64,000 nucleotides of DNA. Source: Enterobacter sp. kpr-6 (GTDB lineage: Bacteria; Pseudomonadota; Gammaproteobacteria; Enterobacterales; Enterobacteriaceae). A program made the translations under genes and the position numbers. The notes below the pieces were generated by a model. It was given only the letters and a program-made list of their open reading frames with translations. It searched no databases and was not told the DNA's origin. Positions 31,182 to 41,773 of the stretch are shown here, piece after piece (positions within the stretch are counted from its first letter, which is position 1; every line of letters starts with the position of its first letter). Location of the stretch: positions 1-64,000 of the forward strand of contig NZ_FOYH01000010.1 of NCBI RefSeq assembly GCF_900116015.1, in the 5' to 3' direction.

Positions 31182-32861
31182 ATGAATGCGTCACCTAAAA
31201 TAGCGATAATAATATCGGCTGTAAGCAGCCTTTCCTGCGTGCTTTCTGCCCATGCTGCGGAGCCTGATAATCAATTTATTATTCAGCAGCAACGTCAGAA
31301 AGCACTTGAACAGCAACTCACGCCGCCGGTGCCGGATGTGCGCCTGTCGGAACCGACATCCAGCTTCGGGCGCATCGCCTTTCCGGTGGAAACGCCCTGT
31401 TTCCCCATTAACCGGGTGGAACTGAGCGGGCAGGACGCGCTGCCGCACTGGGTGCCGCTGCAACGCATCGCGGATCAGGCGCAGGGCCAGTGTCTGGGCG
31501 GTAAGGGCATCAACCTGTTGATGAGCACCCTGCAAAACCGGCTGGTGGATCACGGCTGGATCACCACCCGCGTGCTGGCCCCGTCGCAGGATCTGAAAAG
31601 CGGCACGCTGCGGCTGACCGTCGTGCCGGGCTACATCCGGCATGTAAAACTCACCGACGACAGCGACAAATATATTCAGCTTTACAGCGCGTTCCCGGCG
31701 CATGAAGGCAATCTGTTAGATCTGCGCGACATTGAGCAGGGGCTGGAGAACTTACAGCGCCTGCCGACCGTGGAAGCCAATATGGAACTTCTGCCCGGCG
31801 AAAAGCCCGGCGAAAGCGACGTCATTATCACCCGCAAGCAGAGCAAAATGTGGCGCGTCGGCCTGTCGCTGGATGACTCCGGCACCAAAAGCACCGGGCG
31901 CTATCAGGGCGGTGCGACGCTGTCACTGGATAACCCCTTCTCGCTGAGCGATTTGCTCTACGTTTCCGCCAGCCACGATCTGGATGACAAAGGTGGCAAA
32001 GGCAGCAAAAACTACACCGCACACTATTCCGTGCCGTTCGGCTACTGGATGCTCGGCGTCACCGGCAGCGATTATGACTACCACCAGACGGTAGCGGGCC
32101 TCGCGGGTGATTATCGCTACAGCGGCAAAAGTAAAAACCTCAACGTGCAGTTAAGCCGCGTCCTGCACCGCAGCGGCACGCAGAAAACGCTCTTTACTTA
32201 CGACGTGCTGGCGCGCGAAACCCGCAACTATATCGACGATACCGAAGTCGGCGTGCAGCGCCGGCAGACGGCGGCCTGGCGTGCCGGGTTACAGCACACT
32301 CACTATATCGGCCAGGCAACGCTGGACGCGGGCATCAGCTATCAGCGCGGGACACGCTGGTTTGGCGCACAGCCTGCACCGGAAGAGTTTGTCGGCGATG
32401 CCACGGCGCTCAGCAAAATCCTTCAGCTAAACGCGCAGTTCGATCTGCCGTTTGATCTCGGCTCACAGCATTTCCGTTACAACGTCCAGTACCTGCGCCA
32501 GATGAGCAACACGCCGCTGACGCCGCAGGAGCAGTTCGCCATCGGCAACCGCTGGACGGTGCGCGGCTTTGACGGCGAGCGCACGCTCAGCGCCAGCCAC
32601 GGCTGGTACGTGCGCAACGATCTGGCATGGCGTACGCCGCTGCCAAACCAGGAATTCTATATCGGCGCGGATTACGGCGAAGTGGGCGGCTACAGCTCGG
32701 AATACCTGATCGGCAAACATCTGGCAGGCGGCGTGGTTGGCCTGCGCGGTAGCGCGTTCAACACCGGCTACGACCTGTTTGCCGGCACGCCGTTCTCAAA
32801 GCCGGACGGGTTTAGCACCAGTTCAGCCACCCTCGGGTTCAACCTCAACTGGAGCTGGTGA
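31182..32861 (+). CDS. cdiB: Two-partner secretion outer-membrane transporter CdiB (TpsB)
   Basis: This 559-aa precursor starts [15 protein letters not shown] with a signal peptide ending SAHA. An N-terminal helix/linker rich in Gln, a POTRA pair (about 75-215, with [11 protein letters not shown]) and a 16-stranded barrel (about 230-559) ending in the aromatic NLNWSW follow. Barrel motif [10 protein letters not shown] is the conserved loop-6 signature (VRGY/F). It exports the CdiA exoprotein encoded downstream. I preferred the ATG at 31182 to one at 31110, which puts 24 extra residues before the signal peptide. The 264-bp gap upstream of it has no gene. Confidence 0.92.
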   Translation: MNASPKIAIIISAVSSLSCVLSAHAAEPDNQFIIQQQRQKALEQQLTPPVPDVRLSEPTSSFGRIAFPVETPCFPINRVELSGQDALPHWVPLQRIADQAQGQCLGGKGINLLMSTLQNRLVDHGWITTRVLAPSQDLKSGTLRLTVVPGYIRHVKLTDDSDKYIQLYSAFPAHEGNLLDLRDIEQGLENLQRLPTVEANMELLPGEKPGESDVIITRKQSKMWRVGLSLDDSGTKSTGRYQGGATLSLDNPFSLSDLLYVSASHDLDDKGGKGSKNYTAHYSVPFGYWMLGVTGSDYDYHQTVAGLAGDYRYSGKSKNLNVQLSRVLHRSGTQKTLFTYDVLARETRNYIDDTEVGVQRRQTAAWRAGLQHTHYIGQATLDAGISYQRGTRWFGAQPAPEEFVGDATALSKILQLNAQFDLPFDLGSQHFRYNVQYLRQMSNTPLTPQEQFAIGNRWTVRGFDGERTLSASHGWYVRNDLAWRTPLPNQEFYIGADYGEVGGYSSEYLIGKHLAGGVVGLRGSAFNTGYDLFAGTPFSKPDGFSTSSATLGFNLNWSW

Positions 32862-33409
32862 TGCGCGTAGGCCAATACGACATTAAAGCGCCGCTGATTT
32901 TAGGCGGCGACGAAAGCGAAGCCGAAGTGCTCGGCGCGACCGTCTGGCTGTGGATGCACTCGCCGATGCACCGCGATGCGCCGCTGCACGCGCTGCCGAC
33001 GCTGCTGCTGCCGATCATCAAACGCGGCCAGTATGTGCTGGTGGCGGAACAGGGGCGGCCGGTTTTCTTTCTCAGCTGGGCCTGGCTTAACCTGGAATCG
33101 GAAGCCCGCTACCTCACCCGCCCGGCGATTGAGATGCGGGAAGAGGACTGGGCCAGCGGCGACCGGATGTGGTGCATCGACTGGATCGCGCCGTTTGGTC
33201 ATACCGCCGCGATGAGCGCCCTGATGCGGCGCGACTATTTCCCCGACCGCTACGTGCGAGCGCTCTATCACCGGGGAGAGAAACTCGGTAAACGCGTGGT
33301 GCTGCTGCATGGCAACCAGGTGAGCCGCGATCAGGCAAAAGCGTGGCAGCAGGCGCACCCGCTCGCCGTCAACCTGCCGGAAGTGTTTAAAGGAACGAAC
33401 GATGAATAA
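32861..33409 (+). CDS. cdiC: HlyC-like protein lysine acyltransferase (CdiC)
   Basis: This 182-aa protein is a clear homologue of HlyC/RtxC toxin-activating acyltransferases: EVLGATVWLW, SPMHRD with catalytic His37, EDWASGDRMWCIDWIAPFG with Asp107. These enzymes transfer an acyl chain from acyl-ACP to lysines of a toxin. Its ATG overlaps the cdiB stop (TGATG) and its 3' end overlaps cdiA by 8 bp, so its substrate is almost certainly the CdiA exoprotein. Acyltransferase-bearing CDI loci are a known minority variant. Confidence 0.9.
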   Translation: MRVGQYDIKAPLILGGDESEAEVLGATVWLWMHSPMHRDAPLHALPTLLLPIIKRGQYVLVAEQGRPVFFLSWAWLNLESEARYLTRPAIEMREEDWASGDRMWCIDWIAPFGHTAAMSALMRRDYFPDRYVRALYHRGEKLGKRVVLLHGNQVSRDQAKAWQQAHPLAVNLPEVFKGTNDE

Positions 33410-36400
33410 GAACCTGTACCGTATTGTCTTCAACAAAGCGCGCGGCATGCTGATGGTCGTGGCGGATATCGCCCGCTCGGGTCGCGCGGGTTCTTCCCGT
33501 TCCGCCGGTATCGGCCACACCCACAGCCGCCTGGTCGGTAAAGTCAGCGCCTTAAGTTTAAGCCTGTGGCTGGCGATGGGCGTGATACAGACCGCGCAGG
33601 CGAACATTGTCGCCGATGTCGGCGCGGCAAAAAATCAGCAGCCGACGGTGCTGAAAACCGCCAACGGCATTCCGCAGGTCAACATCCAGACGCCGTCGAA
33701 AGCGGGCGTCTCGCGCAACAGCTATACCCAGTTCGACGTCAACAAGCAGGGTGCCATTCTTAATAACTCGCACAAAAATACCCCAACCCAGTTGGGCGGA
33801 ATGGTGTCGGCGAACCCGTGGCTGGCGAAAGGCGAAGCGAAGATCATTCTTAACGAGGTGACTGCCCGCGATCCGAGCAAACTCAACGGCATGATCGAAG
33901 TCGCCGGGCAAAAAGCGCAGGTGGTGATCGCCAACCCGGCGGGCATTACCTGTAGCGGCTGCGGCTTTATCAACACCAACCGCGCCACCCTGACCACAGG
34001 GCAGGCGCAGATGAATAACGGCAACCTCACCGGGTACAACGTCGAGCGCGGCGAAGTGGTGGTCGAGGGTGACGGGATGGACACCTCCGGCGCGGATTAC
34101 ACCGACATCATCGCCCGCTCGGTAAAAGTGAACGCCGGGCTGTGGGCAAACGATCTGAAAGTCACCACCGGGCGCAACCAGGTGGACGCCGCCCATGACA
34201 GCATCGTTAAAGGCAGCGATGACGCGGCCACCCGCCCACAACTGGCGGTGGATGTGTCGAATCTCGGCGGCATGTACGCCGGGAAAATCCGCATGGTCGG
34301 CACCGAGCGCGGCGTCGGCGTGCGTAACGCCGGGGCGATTGGCGCGCAGGCCGGGAGCGTGACCCTGACCGCCGACGGTCGCATTGAGAACAGCGGCACC
34401 ACCCGCGCAAGCGACAGCGCCGTGATTCAGACCGCTGGCGAGTTTAATAACAACGGCGTGCTGACGGCGGGTAATAACGCGCAGATCCGCGCCGCCACGC
34501 TCACCAGCCAGAAAAACAGCGTGCTCGCCGCAGGCGTCAACAACGACGGCAAGCTGGCGGATAAAGGCGATTTGCAACTGAGCACCAGCGGGCAGCTTAA
34601 CGCCCACGGGCAGACGCTGGCGGGCGGCAACCTCAGCGCAAGCGGTCAGGGCGTGGACGTCAGCGGCAGCCAGACCCAGGGTAAACAGGTCACGCTCGAC
34701 GCGGGCGCGGGCGATCTCAGCACGCAAAACGCCACGGTCAGCGGCGCGGCACTCACCGCGCGCAGCGGCAAACTGCTCAATAACAACGGCGGCACTCTGA
34801 GCGCCGATGCCCTGACGCTTAACGCGCAAAGCCTGTCGAACCAGAAAGGCACGCTGGTGCAGACCGGTAAAGGGGCGCTGGCGGTCAATCTGCCGGGCAG
34901 CCTCGATAACCAGCAGGGGCAAATCGCCGCTAACGGCGACGTGCAGGTTAACGCGCAATCCATCGATAACACGAAGGGCCAGTTGCTCGGCGTAGCGGGT
35001 AACGCCCACATCAATACCGGATCGCTTAATAACAGCGAAGGGCTGATCTCGGCTTCGGCAGGCGAGGGCGATATTCGCAGCACCCAGGTGATTAATAACG
35101 CCAAAGGGCGCATCGAGGCGGCGAAAAGTCAGCGCATTTATGCCGCCGGGCTGGATAACCAGCAGGGGGTGATTGTTGCCGATGACGCAGCGCTTGCCCT
35201 TAACGGGGGCACCTTCAATAACCAGTCCGGCTCGCTGCTCTCACACGGCGCGCTGGATCTGCAAACCGGGGCACTCAATAACCAGAGCGGCTTTATCGCC
35301 AGTAGCGGCGCGCTGACGCTGGCGGGCGGCGAGGTGGATAACACCGGCGGTCAGCTCGGCTCCGAACAGGCGCTTACTGCGCAGTTCAGCGGATTTAAAA
35401 ATCAGCAGGGCGCGCTGAAATCCGGCGACGGCATGATGTTAACCGGCGGTAATCTGGATAACAGCGCCGGGGTGATTGGCGCAGGCAAAAACCTGACGCT
35501 TAACGCCGGTGCGCTGCAAAACCAGCAGGGGACGCTGGTAAGCGGTGACGCCGCGCAGATCCACGCGGGCACGCTGGATAACCAGGGCGGGCAACTGGCC
35601 GCGCAGACGGCGCTGACGCTGGATGGCGATACCCTGAATAACGACGACGGCGGCCTGATCCAGAGCGGTGAAAACCTGACGATTGGCGCGCAGACGCTGA
35701 ATAACCGTCGCAGCGGCGACAAGGGCGGCATCACCAGCCTCGGCGACATGACGCTGGCGGCAGGCACGTTTGATAACAGCGACGGCGTGACGCTCTCCGG
35801 CAAAAGCGCGACCCTGACCGGCGGCAGCCTGAATAACACCGATGGACAACTGGTGGCGACCGACAGTCTGACGCTGGCTCATACCGATCAACTGAACAAC
35901 GCCTCCGGCCTGGTGCAGGGCAACGGGGTGAACGTGATGACCGCCGATCTGAATAACGCGGGCGGTACGCTCAACAGCCTGGGGGCGCTTAATCTTTCCG
36001 GTAACACGCTCAATAACCAGGGCGGGACGCTGGCGGCAAAAGGTGAGGCTGATATTTCCGCCGGTTCCATTGATAACCAGAACGGCGGACGGGTGATTGG
36101 CGAGGCGGCAACCGCGCTGCATACCGATGCGCTGCGCAACAGCGGCGGGCAGATCCAGTCGGTAGGCGATCTGCTGCTCGACAGCGCCCAGGGTATCATT
36201 GATAACGTCTCCGGGCTGATTCGCGGCGGGAAAAGCGTCACCCTGAATGCGATCGATTTTGCCAACCAGAACACCCAGGGCGAAAACCAGGGACTGGAAG
36301 GCCAGCGCGTCGCGCTTAATACCTCCACCCTCAATAACCAGAGCGGCAGCATTCTGGCTGACGACGCGCTGACCGTACACAACAACGGCGAACTGAATAA

Positions 36401-39400
36401 CACCGCAGGCGCGCTGGCGGCTTCCGGGCTGGTTGAGCTGAGCGGCGACGGGCTGCGGGTGCAAAACCAGGGCGGCACGGCGAAAGCGGGCGAGAAACTG
36501 AGCATTGATGCCGATTATGTCGACGGCAGCGGGCAGTTGCTGTCGCTCGGTGATATGGATCTGCACAGCGGCGAATCCCTAAATAACAGCGGCTCCATTA
36601 TTGCCAATGGCAACGTGGCGCTGACCACGCCGGGCGATCTCACCAACAGCGGCAAACTGCTGGCGGGCAAGCAGCTTGATGTCAGCGGCGCAAACCTGAC
36701 CAACACCGAAAACGGTGAGATCACCGCCGGACGCAACACGCTCAACGCCAGCGGTACCCTGCAAAACCGGGGACTGATTGACGGCTCCATCATGCGCATT
36801 AACGCCGACACCCTGACCAACACTGGCACCGGGCGCATTTATGGCGATGCGGTGGGCGTCAACGCAAATACCTTTAACAACCTGGCGGAAAACGGCACCG
36901 CCGCCACGCTTGCCGGGCGCGAGCGTGTCGATCTGGGCGTGCAGACGCTCAATAACCGCGACCACGCGCTGATCTACAGCGGTGGCGATATGCTGATCGG
37001 CGGTTTGCTTAATGAAAACGGCGCGGCGACCGGACGGGCGGGTGAGATCAACAACCATAGCTCGACCATTGAATCGGCGGGCAACATGGCGATCAACGCC
37101 GGGCAGATCAATAACATCAACGATCATTTCTCCACCGCGCTGGTCACGGTCTCCCAGGAGCAGCTCACCGAATACCAGCACACCGGTTCGACCAACCGCT
37201 GGAAGGCGGGGGACGAGGGCGTGTATGTGGATGGCAACTCGTCGAACGGCTTGCGCAACCTCAACACCCCGGAAAGCACCGCCCCCAATAACGACGACTT
37301 CAACCAGTACGACTACACCCGCACGGTGGAAGAGACGCGCATTCAGGAAACCGATCCGGCGAAAATCCTCGCGGGCGGCAATCTCACCTTAACGGGTGAC
37401 CGCCTGTTTAACGATAACAGCCAGATCGTGGCGGGCGGGACCTTATCCACCGACGCGATGGGCACGGTGAAAAACGACGACGTACCGGGCGTGCGCCACA
37501 CCACTGATGTCGGCTCCGTCACCCACTACTACCGCATTCGTCACAAGGGCAGCGACGAACAGGGGCGCAGCAGCACCGCTTACGTGCCGCCGACGGCGAT
37601 CCAGGAGATCGCCCTCAAGCCGGGTCAACTGGTCAGTAACGGCCAGGTTGAGGGCAGCAACATTACGCTGAACCCGGTGGCGGTGCAGGGCACCAGTGTC
37701 AGCATCGATCGGGCGAATCTGGTGACGGACGGGGTCAAAGGCGTTGACCATGCGCCCTGGCAGCAGACTGTTTCTGCGGGCGAACCGGTGACGCCACCTG
37801 CGGGACAGCAGTTTGAAGTCAATCCGGCGGACGGTGCGATCCGCATTGTCGGCCCGAATACCCGCCTGCCGGACAACAGCCTGTTTACGGTGAATCCGGC
37901 AGCGGACGTGCCGTATCTGGTGGAAACCGATCCGCGCTTTACCAACGAGCGCCAGTGGCTCGGCAGCGATTACATGCAGAAGGCGTTTGCGAACGACGGT
38001 GACAACACCATCAAACGCCTCGGCGACGGCTACTACGAGCAGCGGCTGGTGCGCGAGCAGGTGGTCGGCATTACCGGCCAGCGCTACCTCGACGGCTACA
38101 GCAATGACGAGGAGCAGTACAAAGCGCTGATGGACAAAGGCATTACCTTCGGCAAGCAGTATTCGCTCAAGCTCGGCGTGGCGTTAACGCCTGAGCAGAT
38201 GGCGCTGCTGACCGGGGATATCGTCTGGCTGGTGAACACCCGCGTGAAAATGCCGGACGGTTCAATGACCACCGTGCTGGTGCCGCAGGTCTACGCCAAA
38301 GTGAAACCGGGTGATATCGACGGTTCCGGGGCGCTGATCGCCGGGAACAACGTCTCAATGAAACTCAACGGCGATCTGTTTAACAGCGGCACCATCGCCG
38401 GACGCCGGGTGCTGCAACTGGATGCGGATAACATCACCAACCAGGCGGGGATGATTCAGGGGGCGGATGTCCGCCTGAACGCCCGCCGCGATATTAATAA
38501 CATCGACGGCGCACTCGTCGGGAATAACAGCCTGCTGGCGAACGCGGGACGCGACATCAACGTCACCACCACCGTCAACAGCGCGGAAAGCGCCCTCGGC
38601 AAAAACAGCTTTACCCGCACCACCATCAACAGCGTGTCGGGTATTTACGTGCAGGGTGACAACGGCAAACTGGCGCTGCAATCCGGGCGCGACATTACCC
38701 TGACCGGGGCGCAGGTCATCGCCAGCGGTGAAAACGGCAAGGCGCAACTGGTGGCCGGACGCGATCTGAACCTGGAGACCGTCACCACTGCCCGCAGCGA
38801 TAACCTGGTGTGGGATGCGGACAACACGCTCAAACAGAGCAGCCGGGATCACACCGGCAGCACGGTGAGCGGCACCGGCGGCGTGACGATGGCGGCGGGC
38901 AACGACATCAACGCCCGTGGCGCGCGCGTGACCTCGGACGGCGCGCTGGCGCTGGGCGCGGTGCGTGACGTGAATATTGAAGGCGTGCTTAACGACAATC
39001 AGCTCGACGAGCGGCACAAAGTGGTCGGCGGCAACGGCTGGCTGTCGAAAACCACTACCACCACCCGCGATACCGTGGACAAACAAACCGTGCAGGGCAG
39101 CGAACTGAGCGCCGGTTCGGTGAACATCAGCGCCGGTAATAATCTGACCGTGGCGGGCAGCAGCGTGGTCGGCACTGACGACGTGGCGCTGCGCGCGGGC
39201 AACGATCTGACGCTGACCACCATGGGCGGTCGCAATGACGAAACACACCTGAAGCAGGAGAAAAAATCGGGTCTGTTAAGCTCCGGCGGCATTGGCTTTA
39301 CCGTGGGATCGCGCACTGAAACCACTGACCAGGCGAGCCAGGCGAAAGCCGGGCAGGGCGCAATGGTCGGCAGTCTTCAGGGCGACACGGTGCTGCTGGC

Positions 39401-41765
39401 GGGCAACGACTACCGCCAGACCGGAAGCAGCGTGGCCTCGCCGAACGGCGACGTCGCGATTCAGGGCAAAAACGTCACCATTGAGGCGGCGCAGGATACC
39501 TATGCGTCGCAGTACAAACGTACCGTCGAGCAGAAAGGCTTTACCCTCGCGGTGAATGTGCCGGTGGTCTCGGCGGCGATGACCGCTGCGCAAAGTGCAA
39601 AAACGGTCGGTAAGAGCAATGACGATCGCATCAATATGCTGTCGGCCGCCAACGCCGCATGGGACAGCGCCCGTGCAGCCAGCGCGATGATGAATACCGC
39701 TCAGGGCCTGATGGCCGACGGCGCACAGGCGGCGGCGCAGAACGTCAGCGTGTCGCTGACCTACGGCCAGAGCAAGCAGACCAACACCCAGGACATCAAC
39801 AGCACCACGGCGCTTGCGAGCAAAGTGAACGCCGGGAAAAACGCGGTGGTGGTGGCGACCGGGGGCGAGAAGTCTGACATCAACATTATTGGCTCCGACG
39901 TCAGCGGCAAGCAGGGCACGACGCTGTTTGCCGACAACGATGTGAATATCGTCGCGGCACAGCAGGAGCGCCACGAACGCAGCGACAATAAATCCAGCGG
40001 CTGGAACGCAGGCGTGGCGGTGAGCTACGGCGAAGGCGGCGCGGCATTTGGCGTGACGGCGGGTGCGAACGCGGGCAAAGGCTACGGCAACGGGGATGAA
40101 GTCTCCTGGCGTAACAGCCATGTCGGGGATATGGACGGGCAAACCCGCATCACCAGCGGCGGCACCACTACGCTGCGCGGCGGCCAGGTGCTCGGTAAAG
40201 GGGTGGATATCACCGCTGAGAATCTGAACATCGAAAGCCTCCAGGACACCATGCAGTACGAAGGCAAGCAGATGAACCTCGGCGGCCAGGTGACGGTCGG
40301 CTTCGGTTTCTCCGGGTCGGGCAATTACGGGCAGTCGAAGGTGGACGCTGATTACGCCTCGGTGCAGGAGCAGTCCGGCGTCTTTGCCGGGGCCGATGGC
40401 TATAACATCAATGTGAAAGATCACACCGATCTCACCGGGGGGCTGATCACCTCAAGCGAAAGTGCGGAACAGGCGGGCAACAACCAGTTCAGCACCGGCA
40501 CCCTGAGCTGGCGCGATATTAAAAACAGTTCGGAATATGAAGGCAACGGCTTTGGCGTGGGTGGCTCGATGAGCATGAACGCCGATCTGGGGCTGGGCGA
40601 TAATGCCGCCCGCCAGAACGACAAAACGATGATCAATAAACAGGGTGAGCGCGTGCCTGCCGACGGCTATGCGTCGCTGGACAAAAACGCCACCTTCGGC
40701 ATCGGGCATGACAGCGGTTCGGACAGTTCGGTGACGCGCAGCGGGATTAATACCGGCAATATCACCATTACCAATCCTGACGGGCAGCTGCAGGCGGTGG
40801 AGGGCATTAAAACCGATATCACCACCGAAACGGCAGCGGCGAACTCCGGTAAGCTGGCGAATAACTTCGATAAAGACGAGGTGTTTAAAGAGCTGAACAT
40901 GCAGGTTCGGGTCACGCGCGACTTCAGGCAGAACGCCAATAACCAGATTAATAGTTATCTGGACGGCAAGCAGGCGGCGGCGAAAGCAGCGCTGAAGACG
41001 GCCATCGATTCCGGGGATGTCGCGAAGCGCGAAGCGGCGCTGGCAGAAGTGTATAAGCTCCAGTATCAGCGCCGTTTCCTGCAGACGCTGGTCGGCGTGG
41101 TGGCAGGCTCACCGGATACGGCGATCACTCAGGGGACGCTGGCGCTGGCGGCCACCAAAATGCGCGAGGAAACCATTAAAAACTCGCTGCTGTTTGATGG
41201 CATCACCGACGGTCAGGACTCATACAGCAACGTCTCCGGTAAGAGCAACGGCTTGTATGACGGGATTAAAGCGGGCGGGGTACGCGTCGGGCTGGATATT
41301 CTTTGCCGTTCCGACAACAAACTTTGTGCGACAGTGAATGACGAAGGAAAAGTATTGGTTCGTGATGAACGCGGGCAGGTCATTTATAGGGGGAACGATA
41401 CATACCCGACTATTGATGCATTCCTGAAAAAAAGCCCGGAAGCGGCGGCGCTTTTCGGCCCGACGGGGGGCTTCCAGGCCACTGGCGGATTATTGGTTCC
41501 CTTCGGCGAATATACGCCTGGTTCGTTCTGGGACGATATTGGCGACAAGATTGTTGAGTCCTATGCGGGCACGCACGACTATATTGGCGGGCAGTTGCCG
41601 GGATTCTATGACAGCGAAGGTAATACTTCTCGTGGACGTGGACCTCTGACCGAAGCGGCCGCCGGCACCTGGACTATCGTGGCGATCCCGCTGGCAACAC
41701 CTTTTGCGATGACGGAAATGGTGTCCCCGGAACTGCTTGATTTCATTTTCAACGCTTCTCAGTAA
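33402..41765 (+). CDS. cdiA: Filamentous-haemagglutinin-type CdiA exoprotein
   Basis: This 2787-residue secreted protein begins with an extended signal region (ESPR, MNKNLYRIVFNKARG) and is cleaved after AQA67. The TPS secretion domain follows, with ANPAGITCSGCGF (Cys184, Cys187). Hundreds of LDNxxG-type beta-helix repeats fill about residues 330-1240 and 1640-2500, split by a non-repetitive central segment (about 1270-1600) expected to bind the target receptor. Near the end NSLLFDGITDG (from Asn2594) leads into a less GC-rich tail with THDYIGG (from Thr2724). No VENN motif is present. This C-terminal tip resembles the conserved end of many TPS exoproteins and need not be a nuclease. Acylated by CdiC (inferred). 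Confidence 0.88.
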   Translation: MNKNLYRIVFNKARGMLMVVADIARSGRAGSSRSAGIGHTHSRLVGKVSALSLSLWLAMGVIQTAQANIVADVGAAKNQQPTVLKTANGIPQVNIQTPSKAGVSRNSYTQFDVNKQGAILNNSHKNTPTQLGGMVSANPWLAKGEAKIILNEVTARDPSKLNGMIEVAGQKAQVVIANPAGITCSGCGFINTNRATLTTGQAQMNNGNLTGYNVERGEVVVEGDGMDTSGADYTDIIARSVKVNAGLWANDLKVTTGRNQVDAAHDSIVKGSDDAATRPQLAVDVSNLGGMYAGKIRMVGTERGVGVRNAGAIGAQAGSVTLTADGRIENSGTTRASDSAVIQTAGEFNNNGVLTAGNNAQIRAATLTSQKNSVLAAGVNNDGKLADKGDLQLSTSGQLNAHGQTLAGGNLSASGQGVDVSGSQTQGKQVTLDAGAGDLSTQNATVSGAALTARSGKLLNNNGGTLSADALTLNAQSLSNQKGTLVQTGKGALAVNLPGSLDNQQGQIAANGDVQVNAQSIDNTKGQLLGVAGNAHINTGSLNNSEGLISASAGEGDIRSTQVINNAKGRIEAAKSQRIYAAGLDNQQGVIVADDAALALNGGTFNNQSGSLLSHGALDLQTGALNNQSGFIASSGALTLAGGEVDNTGGQLGSEQALTAQFSGFKNQQGALKSGDGMMLTGGNLDNSAGVIGAGKNLTLNAGALQNQQGTLVSGDAAQIHAGTLDNQGGQLAAQTALTLDGDTLNNDDGGLIQSGENLTIGAQTLNNRRSGDKGGITSLGDMTLAAGTFDNSDGVTLSGKSATLTGGSLNNTDGQLVATDSLTLAHTDQLNNASGLVQGNGVNVMTADLNNAGGTLNSLGALNLSGNTLNNQGGTLAAKGEADISAGSIDNQNGGRVIGEAATALHTDALRNSGGQIQSVGDLLLDSAQGIIDNVSGLIRGGKSVTLNAIDFANQNTQGENQGLEGQRVALNTSTLNNQSGSILADDALTVHNNGELNNTAGALAASGLVELSGDGLRVQNQGGTAKAGEKLSIDADYVDGSGQLLSLGDMDLHSGESLNNSGSIIANGNVALTTPGDLTNSGKLLAGKQLDVSGANLTNTENGEITAGRNTLNASGTLQNRGLIDGSIMRINADTLTNTGTGRIYGDAVGVNANTFNNLAENGTAATLAGRERVDLGVQTLNNRDHALIYSGGDMLIGGLLNENGAATGRAGEINNHSSTIESAGNMAINAGQINNINDHFSTALVTVSQEQLTEYQHTGSTNRWKAGDEGVYVDGNSSNGLRNLNTPESTAPNNDDFNQYDYTRTVEETRIQETDPAKILAGGNLTLTGDRLFNDNSQIVAGGTLSTDAMGTVKNDDVPGVRHTTDVGSVTHYYRIRHKGSDEQGRSSTAYVPPTAIQEIALKPGQLVSNGQVEGSNITLNPVAVQGTSVSIDRANLVTDGVKGVDHAPWQQTVSAGEPVTPPAGQQFEVNPADGAIRIVGPNTRLPDNSLFTVNPAADVPYLVETDPRFTNERQWLGSDYMQKAFANDGDNTIKRLGDGYYEQRLVREQVVGITGQRYLDGYSNDEEQYKALMDKGITFGKQYSLKLGVALTPEQMALLTGDIVWLVNTRVKMPDGSMTTVLVPQVYAKVKPGDIDGSGALIAGNNVSMKLNGDLFNSGTIAGRRVLQLDADNITNQAGMIQGADVRLNARRDINNIDGALVGNNSLLANAGRDINVTTTVNSAESALGKNSFTRTTINSVSGIYVQGDNGKLALQSGRDITLTGAQVIASGENGKAQLVAGRDLNLETVTTARSDNLVWDADNTLKQSSRDHTGSTVSGTGGVTMAAGNDINARGARVTSDGALALGAVRDVNIEGVLNDNQLDERHKVVGGNGWLSKTTTTTRDTVDKQTVQGSELSAGSVNISAGNNLTVAGSSVVGTDDVALRAGNDLTLTTMGGRNDETHLKQEKKSGLLSSGGIGFTVGSRTETTDQASQAKAGQGAMVGSLQGDTVLLAGNDYRQTGSSVASPNGDVAIQGKNVTIEAAQDTYASQYKRTVEQKGFTLAVNVPVVSAAMTAAQSAKTVGKSNDDRINMLSAANAAWDSARAASAMMNTAQGLMADGAQAAAQNVSVSLTYGQSKQTNTQDINSTTALASKVNAGKNAVVVATGGEKSDINIIGSDVSGKQGTTLFADNDVNIVAAQQERHERSDNKSSGWNAGVAVSYGEGGAAFGVTAGANAGKGYGNGDEVSWRNSHVGDMDGQTRITSGGTTTLRGGQVLGKGVDITAENLNIESLQDTMQYEGKQMNLGGQVTVGFGFSGSGNYGQSKVDADYASVQEQSGVFAGADGYNINVKDHTDLTGGLITSSESAEQAGNNQFSTGTLSWRDIKNSSEYEGNGFGVGGSMSMNADLGLGDNAARQNDKTMINKQGERVPADGYASLDKNATFGIGHDSGSDSSVTRSGINTGNITITNPDGQLQAVEGIKTDITTETAAANSGKLANNFDKDEVFKELNMQVRVTRDFRQNANNQINSYLDGKQAAAKAALKTAIDSGDVAKREAALAEVYKLQYQRRFLQTLVGVVAGSPDTAITQGTLALAATKMREETIKNSLLFDGITDGQDSYSNVSGKSNGLYDGIKAGGVRVGLDILCRSDNKLCATVNDEGKVLVRDERGQVIYRGNDTYPTIDAFLKKSPEAAALFGPTGGFQATGGLLVPFGEYTPGSFWDDIGDKIVESYAGTHDYIGGQLPGFYDSEGNTSRGRGPLTEAAAGTWTIVAIPLATPFAMTEMVSPELLDFIFNASQ

Positions 41766-41773
41766 GGATGATT

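Noticed and set aside
33558-41000. Long antisense frames within cdiA, for example 33558-35009 (483 codons), 35439-36566 and 39276-40424 on the minus strand
   Set aside because: They lie opposite a well-supported gene with repeated GC-rich codons, have no ribosome sites and read as repetitive His/Ala/Arg/Val-rich sequence.
33402-41765. Classical VENN-type CdiA with nuclease tip and cytosolic CdiI
   Set aside because: No VENN motif and no cytosolic-type small gene follows; the next gene is a lipoprotein.
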